From NCBI GenBank assembly GCA_002928735.1, contig PERL01000007.1, positions 62,001 to 126,000 of the forward strand: a stretch of 64,000 nucleotides of DNA. The letters are read 5' to 3'. The translations under genes and the position numbers were made by a program. The notes under the pieces were generated by a model. The model did not search any database, was not told the origin of the DNA, and was given only the letters and a program-made list of their open reading frames with translations. Each line of letters starts with the position of its first letter. Position 1 is the first letter of the stretch. Positions 1 through 9,010 of the stretch are shown piece by piece. Origin of the DNA: Hyphomicrobium sp. (GTDB taxonomy: Bacteria; Pseudomonadota; Alphaproteobacteria; Rhizobiales; Hyphomicrobiaceae).

Positions 1-81
1 AACTGGCTCTGGGCCAACGAACGAAATTTCTACCGCGCAGGCCTCGCTGGCGTGCTGTTGGGCGTCCTGATTTTCTACTGA
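1..81 (+). CDS. C-terminal fragment of an unknown, possibly membrane-anchored protein
   Basis: An open frame enters from the left edge and stops at TGA 79-81, giving 26 residues. The last 14 or so (AGLAGVLLGVLIFY) are hydrophobic and could be a C-terminal membrane segment. A strong hairpin terminator lies about 35 bp downstream, which supports this being the true end of a plus-strand gene. Too little is present to name a family. Confidence 0.5.
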   Translation, partial: NWLWANERNFYRAGLAGVLLGVLIFY

Positions 82-114
82 TCCAGGTCCACGCCGACAA
101 AAGCGTTCAAACGA

Positions 115-142
115 AAAAGGGCGGCCCGAAGGCCGCCCTTTT
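115..142. terminator. Bidirectional intrinsic terminator
   Basis: A perfect 12-bp stem (115-126 with 131-142) closes a CGAA loop, which reads TTCG on the minus strand. The A/T-rich ends of the stem give U-runs in both directions, so it can end both the plus-strand gene stopping at 81 and the minus-strand glnBA transcript. Confidence 0.85.
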
Positions 143-177
143 CCCTTACTCCCCCCCGGAGCATGAGCTCTAGGAAA

Positions 178-255
178 AGCGCGGATGCGGAGTGGGCATC
201 CGAAGCGCCACTAAAGAGCGCGGATGCGGAGTGGGCATCCGAAGCGCCACTAAAG
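178..255. repeat. Two tandem 39-bp hairpin-containing repeats after glnA
   Basis: Two identical 39-bp units (178-216 and 217-255) lie head to tail, ending 6 bp short of the glnA stop codon. Each holds a perfect 7-bp dyad (CGGATGC with GCATCCG, loop GGAGTGG), at 182-202 and 221-241. On the minus strand the outer unit is followed by a short T-run. They may act as terminators or mRNA 3'-end stabilisers of glnA, or as a REP-like element. I saw no other copy in the window. Confidence 0.85.
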
Positions 256-261
256 ATGCGC

Positions 262-1671
262 TTAGACCGAGTAGTACATGTCGTACTCGACCGGATGCGG
301 CGTCATCTCGTAGCGCATGTTTTCCGCCATGCGCAGTTCGATGTAGGCATCGATCATGTCGTCGTTCATGACGCCGCCGGCCTTCAGGAACGCGCGGTCC
401 TTGTCGAGCGCGTCGAGCGCTTCGCGCAAGCTGCCGGCAACCGTCGGGATCTTGGCCAGTTCTGCCGGCGGCAGATCGTACAGGTTCTTGTCCATCGGGT
501 CGCCCGGATGGATCTTGTTCAAGATGCCGTCGAGGCCGGCCATGAGCATCGCCGTGAAAGCGAGGTAGGGGTTGGCACCCGGATCCGGGAAGCGGATTTC
601 GATCCGCTTGGCCTTGGGCGACGACACATGCGGGATGCGGCACGAGGCAGAGCGGTTGCGCGCCGAGTAGGCGAGCAGCACAGGGGCCTCATAGCCCGGC
701 ACCAAACGCTTGTAGGAGTTCGTCAGCGGGTTAGTGAAGGCGTTGATGGCTTTCGCGTGCTTCAGGATACCGCCGATGTAGTAGAGGCAGGTGTCCGAGA
801 GGTCGGCGTACTTGTTGCCCGCAAACATGGGCTGCCCGGCCTTCCAGATCGACTGGTGGACGTGCATGCCCGAACCGTTGTCGCCGAAGACGGGCTTAGG
901 CATGAACGTAGCAGTTTTGCCGTATGCCTGGGCCACCTGATGTACAACGTACTTATAGATCTGCATGTGGTCGGCCATCTGGATCATCGGGCCGAACTTG
1001 ACGCCGAGTTCGTGCTGGGCCGACGCCACTTCGTGATGGTGCTTTTCGACGGTGACGCCCATCTCGGTCAGAACCGAGAGCATTTCCGAGCGCATGTCCT
1101 GGCAGCTGTCGATCGGCGGAACCGGGAAGTAGCCGCCCTTGACGCGCGGACGATGGGCGAGGTTGCCCATTTCATATGACGTATCGGAGTTCGACGGCAG
1201 TTCCGAACTGTCGACCTGGAAGCCGGTCTTGTACATATCAGTCGAGAACTTTACGTCGTCAAAAATGAAGAACTCGGCTTCCGGACCGAAGTAAACCGCG
1301 TCGCCAATGCCCTGCGAGAGCATGAAGGCTTCAGCCTTCTTGGCGATCGAACGGGGATCGCGCTCGTAAGCCTGGCCAGTCGACGGCTCGAGCACGTCGC
1401 AGAAAACGGCCAGCGTGGATTGAGCGAAGAACGGATCGATGTGCGCGGATGAAGCGTCCGGCATCAGCAGCATGTCGGAGGCTTCGATACCCTTCCAGCC
1501 GGCGATCGATGAGCCGTCGAAAGCGTAGCCTTCGCTAAACATGGCGTCATCGACGCACGACACGTCGGCGGTGACGTGCTGCATCTTGCCCTTCGTGTCC
1601 GAGAACCGAAGGTCCACAAACTTTACGTCCTTGTCCTTGATGAGCTTGAGGACGTCGTTGACCGTCTTCAT
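262..1671 (-). CDS. glnA: Glutamine synthetase type I
   Basis: This 469-residue protein makes glutamine from glutamate, ammonia and ATP in the cytoplasm and has the usual length of a GSI subunit. The metal and ATP-binding motifs [10 protein letters not shown] and EFFIFDD are present. Tyr398, in NLYDLPP, is the conserved site adenylylated by GlnE, so activity is probably controlled post-translationally. It lies 64 bp downstream of glnB in the same direction, and the pair is probably co-transcribed from the sigma-54 promoter before glnB. The C-terminal MYYSV tail is typical. Two hairpin repeats follow the stop codon. Confidence 0.97.
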   Translation of the reverse strand: MKTVNDVLKLIKDKDVKFVDLRFSDTKGKMQHVTADVSCVDDAMFSEGYAFDGSSIAGWKGIEASDMLLMPDASSAHIDPFFAQSTLAVFCDVLEPSTGQAYERDPRSIAKKAEAFMLSQGIGDAVYFGPEAEFFIFDDVKFSTDMYKTGFQVDSSELPSNSDTSYEMGNLAHRPRVKGGYFPVPPIDSCQDMRSEMLSVLTEMGVTVEKHHHEVASAQHELGVKFGPMIQMADHMQIYKYVVHQVAQAYGKTATFMPKPVFGDNGSGMHVHQSIWKAGQPMFAGNKYADLSDTCLYYIGGILKHAKAINAFTNPLTNSYKRLVPGYEAPVLLAYSARNRSASCRIPHVSSPKAKRIEIRFPDPGANPYLAFTAMLMAGLDGILNKIHPGDPMDKNLYDLPPAELAKIPTVAGSLREALDALDKDRAFLKAGGVMNDDMIDAYIELRMAENMRYEMTPHPVEYDMYYSV

Positions 1672-1735
1672 AAGAACTCCCCTTGAGATCCCAATTTATG
1701 CGTCATGCTCCGGGCTCTTTCGTCCCGCTGCATCC

Positions 1736-2080
<345 letters not shown>

Positions 2081-2134
2081 CTAGGCCTCCCAGGAGGACC
2101 GGTCGCCTGACCCGGACCTCAACGCGCGATGGTT

Positions 2135-2150
2135 AGCACGCCACATGCCA
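2135..2150 (-). promoter_or_regulatory. Sigma-54 (-24/-12) promoter for glnBA
   Basis: On the minus strand the sequence TGGCATGTGGCGTGCT matches the RpoN consensus TGGCAC-N5-TTGCW. The invariant GG and GC are at the obligatory spacing (GG at element positions 2-3, GC at 14-15). The expected transcript start is near 2125, about 50 nt before the glnB start codon. This fits NtrC-dependent expression under nitrogen limitation. I did not recognise a convincing NtrC dyad in the short stretch upstream, which is shared with the divergent nnr gene. Confidence 0.75.
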
Positions 2151-2366
2151 ACTTCTGCGGCGATCGCATTGTTAATAGGTTTCAATAATTTAGGTGGTTG
2201 CCGCCTGATTTTTGACACTTTGACCTCGCGGCAATAGCCTAAAAAATAAGCGATCCGCCACCGAAATCGGCAGTTCGGCAGCCGGTCGACCGCACTGCGG
2301 TGGCCGCGACAGGCTTGTCGCCGGGCCCCGCAGACCCGCATAAGGGCGAGAGAAAAAAGGGATCGC

Positions 2367-3911
2367 ATGCCCGGTTTTGAAGTCCTCACCACCGACCAGA
2401 TGGCCCGCGCCGATCACTTGGCGGTCGAGGCTGGTGTCCCGTCCCTGACGCTCATGGAAAACGCCGGCCGCGCGGTGGCCGACGCGGCGATGACTATGGT
2501 CAAGCCCGGGTCCCGTGTCGCTGTCCTGTGCGGCCCCGGCAACAATGGCGGTGATGGCCTCGTCGCCGCCCGCCTTTTGAAGCGGGCGAGCTACGATGTC
2601 CGCCTCCACCTCTTGGGCGACAAGGCCGCGCTGAAAGGCGACGCCGCCGAAATGGCCCGCTGGTGGGACGGCCCGGTCCGTCCAATGGAACCCCACACGC
2701 TTGAGAGTATGCACCTTATTATTGATGCTCTGTTCGGCGCCGGACTGACCCGTCCGCTCGACGGCCTCGCCGCGAAGATAGTGGCCGCGATCAATGAAAG
2801 CGGCCTCCCCGTCCTCGCCGTCGATGTCCCCAGTGGCCTTGATGGTACGACCGGCACCGCAACGGGACCCGTCGTTCAAGCGACCCGTACAGTGACATTC
2901 TTCCGTAAGAAACCCGCGCACCTCCTGCTCCCCGGTCGCGCGCTCTGCGGCGAAACCGTCCTCTCGGACATCGGCATCCCCGCGACGATCCTAACCGGCG
3001 AACTTGCGACACGCGCATTCGAAAACGCGCCCGGTCAATGGCAGAAAGCTTTTCCAAGCCCGCGCACCGACGGACACAAATATTCGCGCGGCCACGCGCT
3101 CGTCGTCTCCGGTCCCGCATTCCACTCCGGCGCTGCCCGCCTCGCTGCCCGCGGCGCATTGCGCGCCGGTGCTGGACTTGTGACTGTCGCTAGCCCTCCC
3201 TCCGCACTGCCCGAGAACGCCGCCCATCTCACCGCCATCATGATCACACCGTGCGAAAGCCCGGCGGCGCTGTCCCGAATTCTGGAAGACACCCGCAAGA
3301 ACGCCCTGCTGATCGGACCCGGTGCCGGGATCGGTAGCGACACAGCCCGCATGACCGAGGCCGCACTGCGTTCCGGTGCCGCCGTTGTCCTCGATGCCGA
3401 CGCCCTGACATCGTTCGCCGACACGAAGCGAAACGACGACGGCCCGGTCGGCTTCGGCTTCACGGCCGCGCGCCAGTCCGACGCCCCGCGCCCGTCCTCA
3501 CTCTTCGATCTTATTCGCGACCGGTCCGGCCGCCCGGTCGTCCTCACCCCCCACGAAGGCGAATTCGCCCGCCTCTTCCCCGACACATCCGGCTCCAAAC
3601 TCGATCGCGCCCGGGCCGCCGCCGCGCAATCCGGCGCCATTGTCATCCTCAAAGGCGCCGACACCGTCATCGCCGCCCCTGACGGCCGCGCCGCCATCAA
3701 CGCCAATGCGCCACCTTGGCTCGCCACCGCCGGTTCTGGCGACGTCCTCGCCGGCATCGTGACAGGACTGCTCGCGCAAGGCATGCCCGCCTATGAGGCC
3801 GCCTGCGCCGCCGTCTGGATGCACGGCGAAGCCGCCACCGCTTTCGGCCCTGGCCTCATAGCTGAGGATCTGCCTGAAACGCTTCCCCGCGTCCTCGCCA
3901 AGCTGTACTGA
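2367..3911 (+). CDS. nnr: Bifunctional NAD(P)H-hydrate repair enzyme
   Basis: A 514-residue fusion repairs damaged NAD(P)H hydrates. The N-terminal YjeF domain (about residues 1-215) is the epimerase that interconverts R and S hydrates, with the GPGNNGGDGL nucleotide loop. The C-terminal domain (about 230-514) is the ADP-dependent S-hydrate dehydratase, with TAGSGDVLAGI as its phosphate-binding signature. The length and domain order match the usual fused bacterial form. The ATG follows an AAAAAGGGA ribosome site. It is divergent from glnB. Confidence 0.95.
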   Translation: MPGFEVLTTDQMARADHLAVEAGVPSLTLMENAGRAVADAAMTMVKPGSRVAVLCGPGNNGGDGLVAARLLKRASYDVRLHLLGDKAALKGDAAEMARWWDGPVRPMEPHTLESMHLIIDALFGAGLTRPLDGLAAKIVAAINESGLPVLAVDVPSGLDGTTGTATGPVVQATRTVTFFRKKPAHLLLPGRALCGETVLSDIGIPATILTGELATRAFENAPGQWQKAFPSPRTDGHKYSRGHALVVSGPAFHSGAARLAARGALRAGAGLVTVASPPSALPENAAHLTAIMITPCESPAALSRILEDTRKNALLIGPGAGIGSDTARMTEAALRSGAAVVLDADALTSFADTKRNDDGPVGFGFTAARQSDAPRPSSLFDLIRDRSGRPVVLTPHEGEFARLFPDTSGSKLDRARAAAAQSGAIVILKGADTVIAAPDGRAAINANAPPWLATAGSGDVLAGIVTGLLAQGMPAYEAACAAVWMHGEAATAFGPGLIAEDLPETLPRVLAKLY

Positions 3912-4041
3912 GGTTCACTCAGCGGCCACGCGCCGCCACATTGCCGTCGTAGGGTTCACCCGAGTATTGACCCGGGCGTCGGATCAGACCAAACCGGAGC
4001 GATCTGAGCGAGGCCGATCCGCAACTCGAAAAAGGAACATC

Positions 4042-5862
4042 GTGGCGAACGATCCCGCCAAGCGCGCAAGGCCAATCGTCGTGGTGGCATGGGCTATCGC
4101 GTTTATGGTCGCGTCCGGTGCGACCGTCGCCGCCACCGCTCAAGATGCGCCCAAACCCACAGCGTCCTCGCTCGCCGACACGGCGGCCAGCCATCTCGCC
4201 CGTGGTCAGACATCCGAAGCCATCAACGCCTATTCCGCCGCAATCGCCGACAACACGCTCTCCAATGATCGCCGCGCCACACTTCTCAACGATCGCGGCG
4301 TCGCCTACGCGCGCGCCGGTCAGGTCAAACTCGCGGTGGAGGATTTCAACGCCGCCGCCACGCTCTTCCCCGAGTACGCGGCGATCTACAACAATCGCGG
4401 CAATCTGCTGGTCTCTCTCGGTCTCCTGAAGGAAGCGAAGAAAGATCTCGATCGCGCCATTGTCCTGGCGCCCGGATACACCTCCGCCTACAACAACCGC
4501 GCCGGCCTTTATGTGCGGTTGGGCCAAACCGGCGACGCACTCGCCGACTACACACGCGCCGTCCAACTCAGTCCGCAGACGCCCGCGCCCCTCGCCGGTC
4601 GCGGCAAAGTCTATCTGTCCATGCTGCGCCCCCACGCCGCCGCCCGTGATTTCACCCGCGCCGTCACCGCCGACAGCCGTTTCGTGCAAGGCTATCTCGA
4701 CCGCGCCAGCGCCAAACTGATGATCGCAAATTATCAGGAGGCCATCGAGGACGTCTCCCGCGCGGCAGCCTTCGACGTGAACAATCCCGAAATCTACGTT
4801 CTGCGCGGCGAAGCCTATCTGGCGCTGCGCGACATCCCTGCCGCGATCAAGGATTTCACGCAGGCGCTCACACTTGATCCCAAACATGTCGGCGCGCTTC
4901 AGAGCCGTGGCCTCACCCACGCCCGCGCCGAAGCCTACGACGAAGCCTTCGCCGACTTGAACCGGGCGATCGAACTTGACCCGCGCTCGGCCCGGGCCTT
5001 CGCCTACCGCGCATTCGTTTACAAGCAGACCGGTCAAGTCGGTGTCGGCCAGAAGGATATCGAAACCGCACTCACGCTCGATGCCAAGAGCGGCGACGTG
5101 CTCTGGGCCAAAGCCGAAGTCGAAGAGGCGCAGGGCATGGCCGATTCTGCGGTCGCCGACGCGAAGTTAGCGCTCGCTTGGCGCCCCGGATCCAAAGACG
5201 CGCTCGAACTTCTGCAACGCCTCGACCCCGGCGCTGGCGATGATCGCGTGGAGGTCGCCAACGCCGGTCTCATCGAAGGCTGGCGCGTCATGCGGCGCGG
5301 CACGCAATTCGAAGCCGTCAATGATCGCCTCCTTCGCCTCGCCGTGCCCGTTGAAATGCTCAGTGAAGGCGTCCCTAAGCTCATCAGTTGGGACATACAG
5401 CCCGCCCCCCACGACGGGTTCGGCATTCTGCGCTTTGCCGCCGGTCAACTGCAAACCTCGGGCGGCACGCTAGACATGCAAATGGCCGCCCTCGTCGACA
5501 TCGCCTCCCAACGCGTCGTGACCATCGTGCCGGATAAGCAGACGGCCAAAGATGCCGCCAAATCCACTGTCTGGACGTTCGAAGACCGCCGCATCACCAT
5601 CGCGTCCATCGACGGCATCACGGAAGAATTCCCATTGGAAGGCGTCGCCACCAACGTCAGCGCCCTGGCCGCCGGTGGTGCGCTGGGCGCGGCAGCCGGC
5701 GCCCGCCGCCTCTCATCGGGCGCGCCAACCGGCACAGCCTGGGCGCCTTGGAACGATCCCGTGGGCATGCCCCGCGCCGCATCGTCCGCGCAGCCCAAAC
5801 CCGCGCGTACCGTCCAGAAGAAGAAAAAGCCCAAGAACATCTTCGAGCTTCTCTTCAACTGA
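4042..5862 (+). CDS. Exported or membrane-anchored TPR-repeat protein
   Basis: The preferred start is GTG 4042, because AAAAAGGA lies 6 nt before it. An in-frame TTG at 3967 has no such site. The resulting 606-residue protein has a hydrophobic export or anchor segment at about residues 12-33, then roughly ten tetratricopeptide repeats (about 45-395). After that comes an unrecognised domain of about 200 residues ending in a basic KKKKPKNIFELLF tail. TPR arrays mediate protein contacts, and the location implies a periplasmic scaffold. The partner and function are unknown. Confidence 0.8.
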   Translation: MANDPAKRARPIVVVAWAIAFMVASGATVAATAQDAPKPTASSLADTAASHLARGQTSEAINAYSAAIADNTLSNDRRATLLNDRGVAYARAGQVKLAVEDFNAAATLFPEYAAIYNNRGNLLVSLGLLKEAKKDLDRAIVLAPGYTSAYNNRAGLYVRLGQTGDALADYTRAVQLSPQTPAPLAGRGKVYLSMLRPHAAARDFTRAVTADSRFVQGYLDRASAKLMIANYQEAIEDVSRAAAFDVNNPEIYVLRGEAYLALRDIPAAIKDFTQALTLDPKHVGALQSRGLTHARAEAYDEAFADLNRAIELDPRSARAFAYRAFVYKQTGQVGVGQKDIETALTLDAKSGDVLWAKAEVEEAQGMADSAVADAKLALAWRPGSKDALELLQRLDPGAGDDRVEVANAGLIEGWRVMRRGTQFEAVNDRLLRLAVPVEMLSEGVPKLISWDIQPAPHDGFGILRFAAGQLQTSGGTLDMQMAALVDIASQRVVTIVPDKQTAKDAAKSTVWTFEDRRITIASIDGITEEFPLEGVATNVSALAAGGALGAAAGARRLSSGAPTGTAWAPWNDPVGMPRAASSAQPKPARTVQKKKKPKNIFELLFN

Positions 5863-5966
5863 CCTCTGCGGCGCGGATCTGATCCGCCGGCCAGCGCACA
5901 ACGTTGACCTCTCGCGTAGCATTTAACGCCATGTGCGCGCGTCCCATCGCTTTCACCGGAACACCC

Positions 5967-7406
5967 ATGACCACCAAGCCCGTCATTCTCTGGTTCCGCA
6001 ACGATTTGCGCCTTGCCGATAATCGCGCGCTTACCGCCGCCGTCGCATCCGGGGCCGCGATTGTACCAGTCTACATTCACGACCCAGAAGCCGCCGGCGC
6101 CTGGACGCCGGGCGCCGCCTCGCGCTGGTGGCTGCACATGTCCCTCGTGGCCCTGGCGCAGTCCCTCAAAGAGCGCGGCGCGCCACTCATCCTCCGCGCC
6201 GGAAAGACCGAAGACGTCCTTGCCGAACTCGCATCCGAAACCGGCGCCACCGCAATCTATTTCTCCCGCGCTTATGAGCCCTGGGCCAGCGCGCAAGAGG
6301 AGCGTATCAAGCAGAAGGTCTCAGGCGGGATCGAGTTGAAGCGCTACGCCGGCGCAATGCTGCGCGAACCGGAAGAGGTGCGCACGAAAACCGGCGACCC
6401 CTTTAAAGTGTATACCCCCTTCTGGCGCGCACTGACCGCGCTTGGCGCCCCCTCCGCGCCTGTTCCCGCGCCGAAATCCATCACACCGCCATCCAAGAAG
6501 ATCACGTCTGACCGCCTCGCCGACTGGAAACTCCTGCCCACCAAACCCGACTGGGCCGGCGGCATGCGTGACATGTGGCAGCCGGGCGAGGAGGGCGCTC
6601 ATGCCCGTCTCGATGCCTTCCTCAAAACGTCGCTCGCCGGCTACGCCGAAACGCGCAATCTGCCGGCCACCGACGGCACCTCCCGCCTCTCGCCGCATCT
6701 GCACTTCGGCGAAATCTCTCCGCGCGTTTGCTGGCACCGCGCCACCGCAGCCAAAGACAAAGTCAAAGCCGGCGACGCAGCCCTTGAGACGTTTCTTAAA
6801 GAGCTCGTCTGGCGCGAATTCTCCTATCATCTCTTGGTCCATTGGCCGGACCTGCCCGAAAAGCCGTTCCGGCCTGAATTCGCAGGCTTCCCTTGGAAGA
6901 AAAGTAGCGCCAACCTCAAAGCCTGGCAGCGCGGGCAAACGGGCTACCCCATTGTCGACGCTGGCATGCGCCAACTCTGGCATACCGGCTGGATGCACAA
7001 TCGCGTCCGCATGATTGTGGCATCGTTTCTGATCAAGCACCTGCTCATCCCCTGGCAGGCGGGCGAGGAATGGTTCTGGGATACGCTCGTCGATGCCGAC
7101 CTCGCCTCGAACGCGGCGAGTTGGCAGTGGGTCGCTGGCTCCGGCGCCGATGCAGCGCCCTATTTCCGCATCTTTAATCCCATCACGCAGGGCGAAAAAT
7201 TCGACGCCGAGGCAGCCTACGTCCGACGCTGGGTTCCCGAAATCGCCAAGCTGCCCGACGACGTCATCCATGCCCCGTGGACTGCATCAGCCAGTGTTCT
7301 CGCGCGCGCTGGAGTTGCACTCGGCAAGACCTATCCCCTTCCGATCGTCGATCACGCCGATGCCCGCCAGCGCGCGCTCGAAGGCTATGCCGCCATGCGC
7401 GCATGA
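5967..7406 (+). CDS. phrB: Deoxyribodipyrimidine photolyase (class I, cryptochrome/photolyase family)
   Basis: This 479-residue flavoprotein uses blue light to reverse cyclobutane pyrimidine dimers in DNA. The N-terminal antenna domain begins with ILWFRNDLRLADNRAL. The C-terminal FAD domain carries the hallmark strings YPIVDAGMRQLWHTGWMHNR and DADLASNAASWQWVAGSG, with the Trp and Asn residues that line the FAD and lesion pocket. The length is normal. ATG 5967, next to an ACCGGA site, gives the classical N-terminus, whereas the upstream in-frame TTG 5904 adds unconserved residues. A related cryptochrome role cannot be excluded. Confidence 0.93.
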   Translation: MTTKPVILWFRNDLRLADNRALTAAVASGAAIVPVYIHDPEAAGAWTPGAASRWWLHMSLVALAQSLKERGAPLILRAGKTEDVLAELASETGATAIYFSRAYEPWASAQEERIKQKVSGGIELKRYAGAMLREPEEVRTKTGDPFKVYTPFWRALTALGAPSAPVPAPKSITPPSKKITSDRLADWKLLPTKPDWAGGMRDMWQPGEEGAHARLDAFLKTSLAGYAETRNLPATDGTSRLSPHLHFGEISPRVCWHRATAAKDKVKAGDAALETFLKELVWREFSYHLLVHWPDLPEKPFRPEFAGFPWKKSSANLKAWQRGQTGYPIVDAGMRQLWHTGWMHNRVRMIVASFLIKHLLIPWQAGEEWFWDTLVDADLASNAASWQWVAGSGADAAPYFRIFNPITQGEKFDAEAAYVRRWVPEIAKLPDDVIHAPWTASASVLARAGVALGKTYPLPIVDHADARQRALEGYAAMRA

Positions 7407-7563
7407 TCCTCACCTTCGTATTTCACCGCATGTGATGTGCCGTAAACGGCGCTATCGGCGGCCCATGGTAAGATTATGCTAACCAAGTCCGCTTCATAGT
7501 CGGCGCGAGTTGGCCGGGCGCGATGCGGACGTTGTTCAAGCAGATCCCGGGGAGGAGTTGTTC

Positions 7564-7995
7564 GTGCGTAGCCGTTCTTTTCTTGCCGCCGCCATTCTTG
7601 GCGCCGTTGCACTTCTGTCGTCGCTGCCGGCTTGGGCCGATGTTCGCATCCGCATCGACAAAAGTTCCCAGACCATGACCGTCAACGTCGATGGCTGGTC
7701 GCAATATCAATGGCCTGTCTCGACCGCCAAACGCGGCTACTACACACCCACAGGCAGCTGGCGCCCATTCCGCCTTGAGCGCTCCTGGTATTCGCGCAAA
7801 TACGACAATGCGCCGATGCCGAACTCAATCTTTTTCCTTGGCGGTTATGCCATTCATGGCACCACCCATGTCAGCCAGCTGGGCCGGCCCGCCTCGCGCG
7901 GATGCATACGGCTGCATCCCGCTCATGCTCGAGAGCTCTTCGCCCTCGTCCGCCAGTACGGCATGCGGCAGACGCGCATCACCATCACGAATTGA
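7564..7995 (+). CDS. Small L,D-transpeptidase (YkuD domain), first of a tandem pair
   Basis: GTG 7564 sits 6 nt after GGAGGAG and begins a 143-residue precursor with a clear signal peptide (VRSRSFLAAAILGAVALLSS, then an LPAWA cleavage site). The rest is a minimal YkuD domain. The catalytic region has the upstream His in AIHGTTH and the Cys-containing motif SRGCIRL. Enzymes of this fold make 3-3 peptidoglycan cross-links or attach proteins to peptidoglycan in the periplasm. The middle residue of the usual SHGC motif is Arg here. A paralogue follows directly. Confidence 0.88.
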   Translation: MRSRSFLAAAILGAVALLSSLPAWADVRIRIDKSSQTMTVNVDGWSQYQWPVSTAKRGYYTPTGSWRPFRLERSWYSRKYDNAPMPNSIFFLGGYAIHGTTHVSQLGRPASRGCIRLHPAHARELFALVRQYGMRQTRITITN

Positions 7996-8010
7996 ACGTC
8001 AACGGCGTTC

Positions 8011-8044
8011 GCGTGGGGCCACGTCGGCCCCGCGCACCGTTTTT
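8011..8044 (+). terminator. Probable intrinsic terminator between the two L,D-transpeptidase genes
   Basis: A 10-bp stem with one G-U pair (8011-8020 with 8026-8035) closes the loop ACGTC. After four bases a run of five T follows (8040-8044). It lies 15 bp past the first gene's stop, so the two genes are probably partly uncoupled. Confidence 0.6.
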
Positions 8045-8091
8045 ATCTCGACACTGCTCCCCGAGTGTTTGCGTAACTGGAGCCGATTCCC

Positions 8092-8931
8092 ATGCGCCGC
8101 CTTCCTCTCCTCGCCCTGTTCGCCTGGCTCGCTCTCGTGTCAGGCCCAGCCGCCGCCCAACCAGCACCCACAACAGTCCCCGCAGTCGAAACGGCCGCAA
8201 CGCCACCGGCCGCCGAGGCTGAATCGGCCGGGTCTGCCACCAGCACTGGACCCGCTGCCGGAACACCCGCCGCCGCGACCGCCACGGCGGCACCGGCCGA
8301 TGCCGAAGCATCAAAAGCCGACGCAGCGCCCGCCCCACCACCCGAGCCGACGCTTCTCGTAAACATCAACCTTACGACGCAGCGCATGGTCGTGACTGAG
8401 AACGGCGCGCCGAAATATACCTGGGCCGTCTCCTCCGGCGCGTATGGCTACCCCACGCCCGTGGGCACGTTCAATCCGACGTGGATGTCGAAGATGTGGT
8501 ACTCTAAGCAGTACGACAACGCGCCCATGCCGCACGCCATCTTCTTCAAGAACGGCGCCGCCATCCACGCCACGAGTTCAGTACGCCTCCTGGGGACGCC
8601 CGCTTCCCATGGCTGCGTCCGCCTCTCGCCCTCCAACGCCGCCAAGCTCTTTGCAATGGTCCAGCGCCACGGCAAGGCACGCACCGAAATCAAGGTCCAT
8701 GGCCGGCCGAAATACACCGCCCCGCGCATTGCTAAACAGCGCGCCACCCCGCCACGCATGCGTTATGCGTATAGCCAGCCCTACAGCTACGGCTACCAGC
8801 CCTACACCGCACCGCGCTATATCTATCCGGGCGACGCACCGCCCCGTTACTACGTTTCATCAAACAAGCAGCGCGCGGCCATGATGCGCAAGCGCCGCGC
8901 TGCTGCCCGCCAGTATTATTCCGGCTACTAG
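8092..8931 (+). CDS. L,D-transpeptidase with Ala/Pro-rich linker, second of a tandem pair
   Basis: This 279-residue precursor has a signal peptide (MRRLPLLALFAWLALVSG, then AAAQ). A low-complexity Ala/Pro/Thr linker of about 60 residues probably spans part of the periplasm. A YkuD domain (about 85-205) follows, with IHATSS and the active-site motif SHGCVRL. The Tyr/Arg-rich tail of about 70 residues (many YGY and RYYV-like segments) may bind the cell wall. The catalytic domain closely resembles that of the gene just upstream, for example in SKQYDNAPMPHAIFF, so the pair looks like a gene duplication. Confidence 0.9.
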   Translation: MRRLPLLALFAWLALVSGPAAAQPAPTTVPAVETAATPPAAEAESAGSATSTGPAAGTPAAATATAAPADAEASKADAAPAPPPEPTLLVNINLTTQRMVVTENGAPKYTWAVSSGAYGYPTPVGTFNPTWMSKMWYSKQYDNAPMPHAIFFKNGAAIHATSSVRLLGTPASHGCVRLSPSNAAKLFAMVQRHGKARTEIKVHGRPKYTAPRIAKQRATPPRMRYAYSQPYSYGYQPYTAPRYIYPGDAPPRYYVSSNKQRAAMMRKRRAAARQYYSGY

Positions 8932-8956
8932 CGGCGAGCACATCGTAGCCAAACAG

Positions 8957-8988
8957 AAAAGCGGCGGATCAGATCCGCCGCTTTTTTT
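8957..8988. terminator. Strong intrinsic terminator between convergent genes
   Basis: A GC-rich hairpin (arms AAAAGCGGCGGATC and its complement, very short loop) is followed by seven T. It lies between the convergent ends of the L,D-transpeptidase gene and the EipA-like gene and can stop transcription from both sides. Confidence 0.88.
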
Positions 8989-9010
8989 GTGCGCCATCGT
9001 TTGCCGGAGA

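Noticed and set aside
178-255. CRISPR array
   Set aside because: There are only two units, directly adjacent with no spacer, and no cas genes are in the window.
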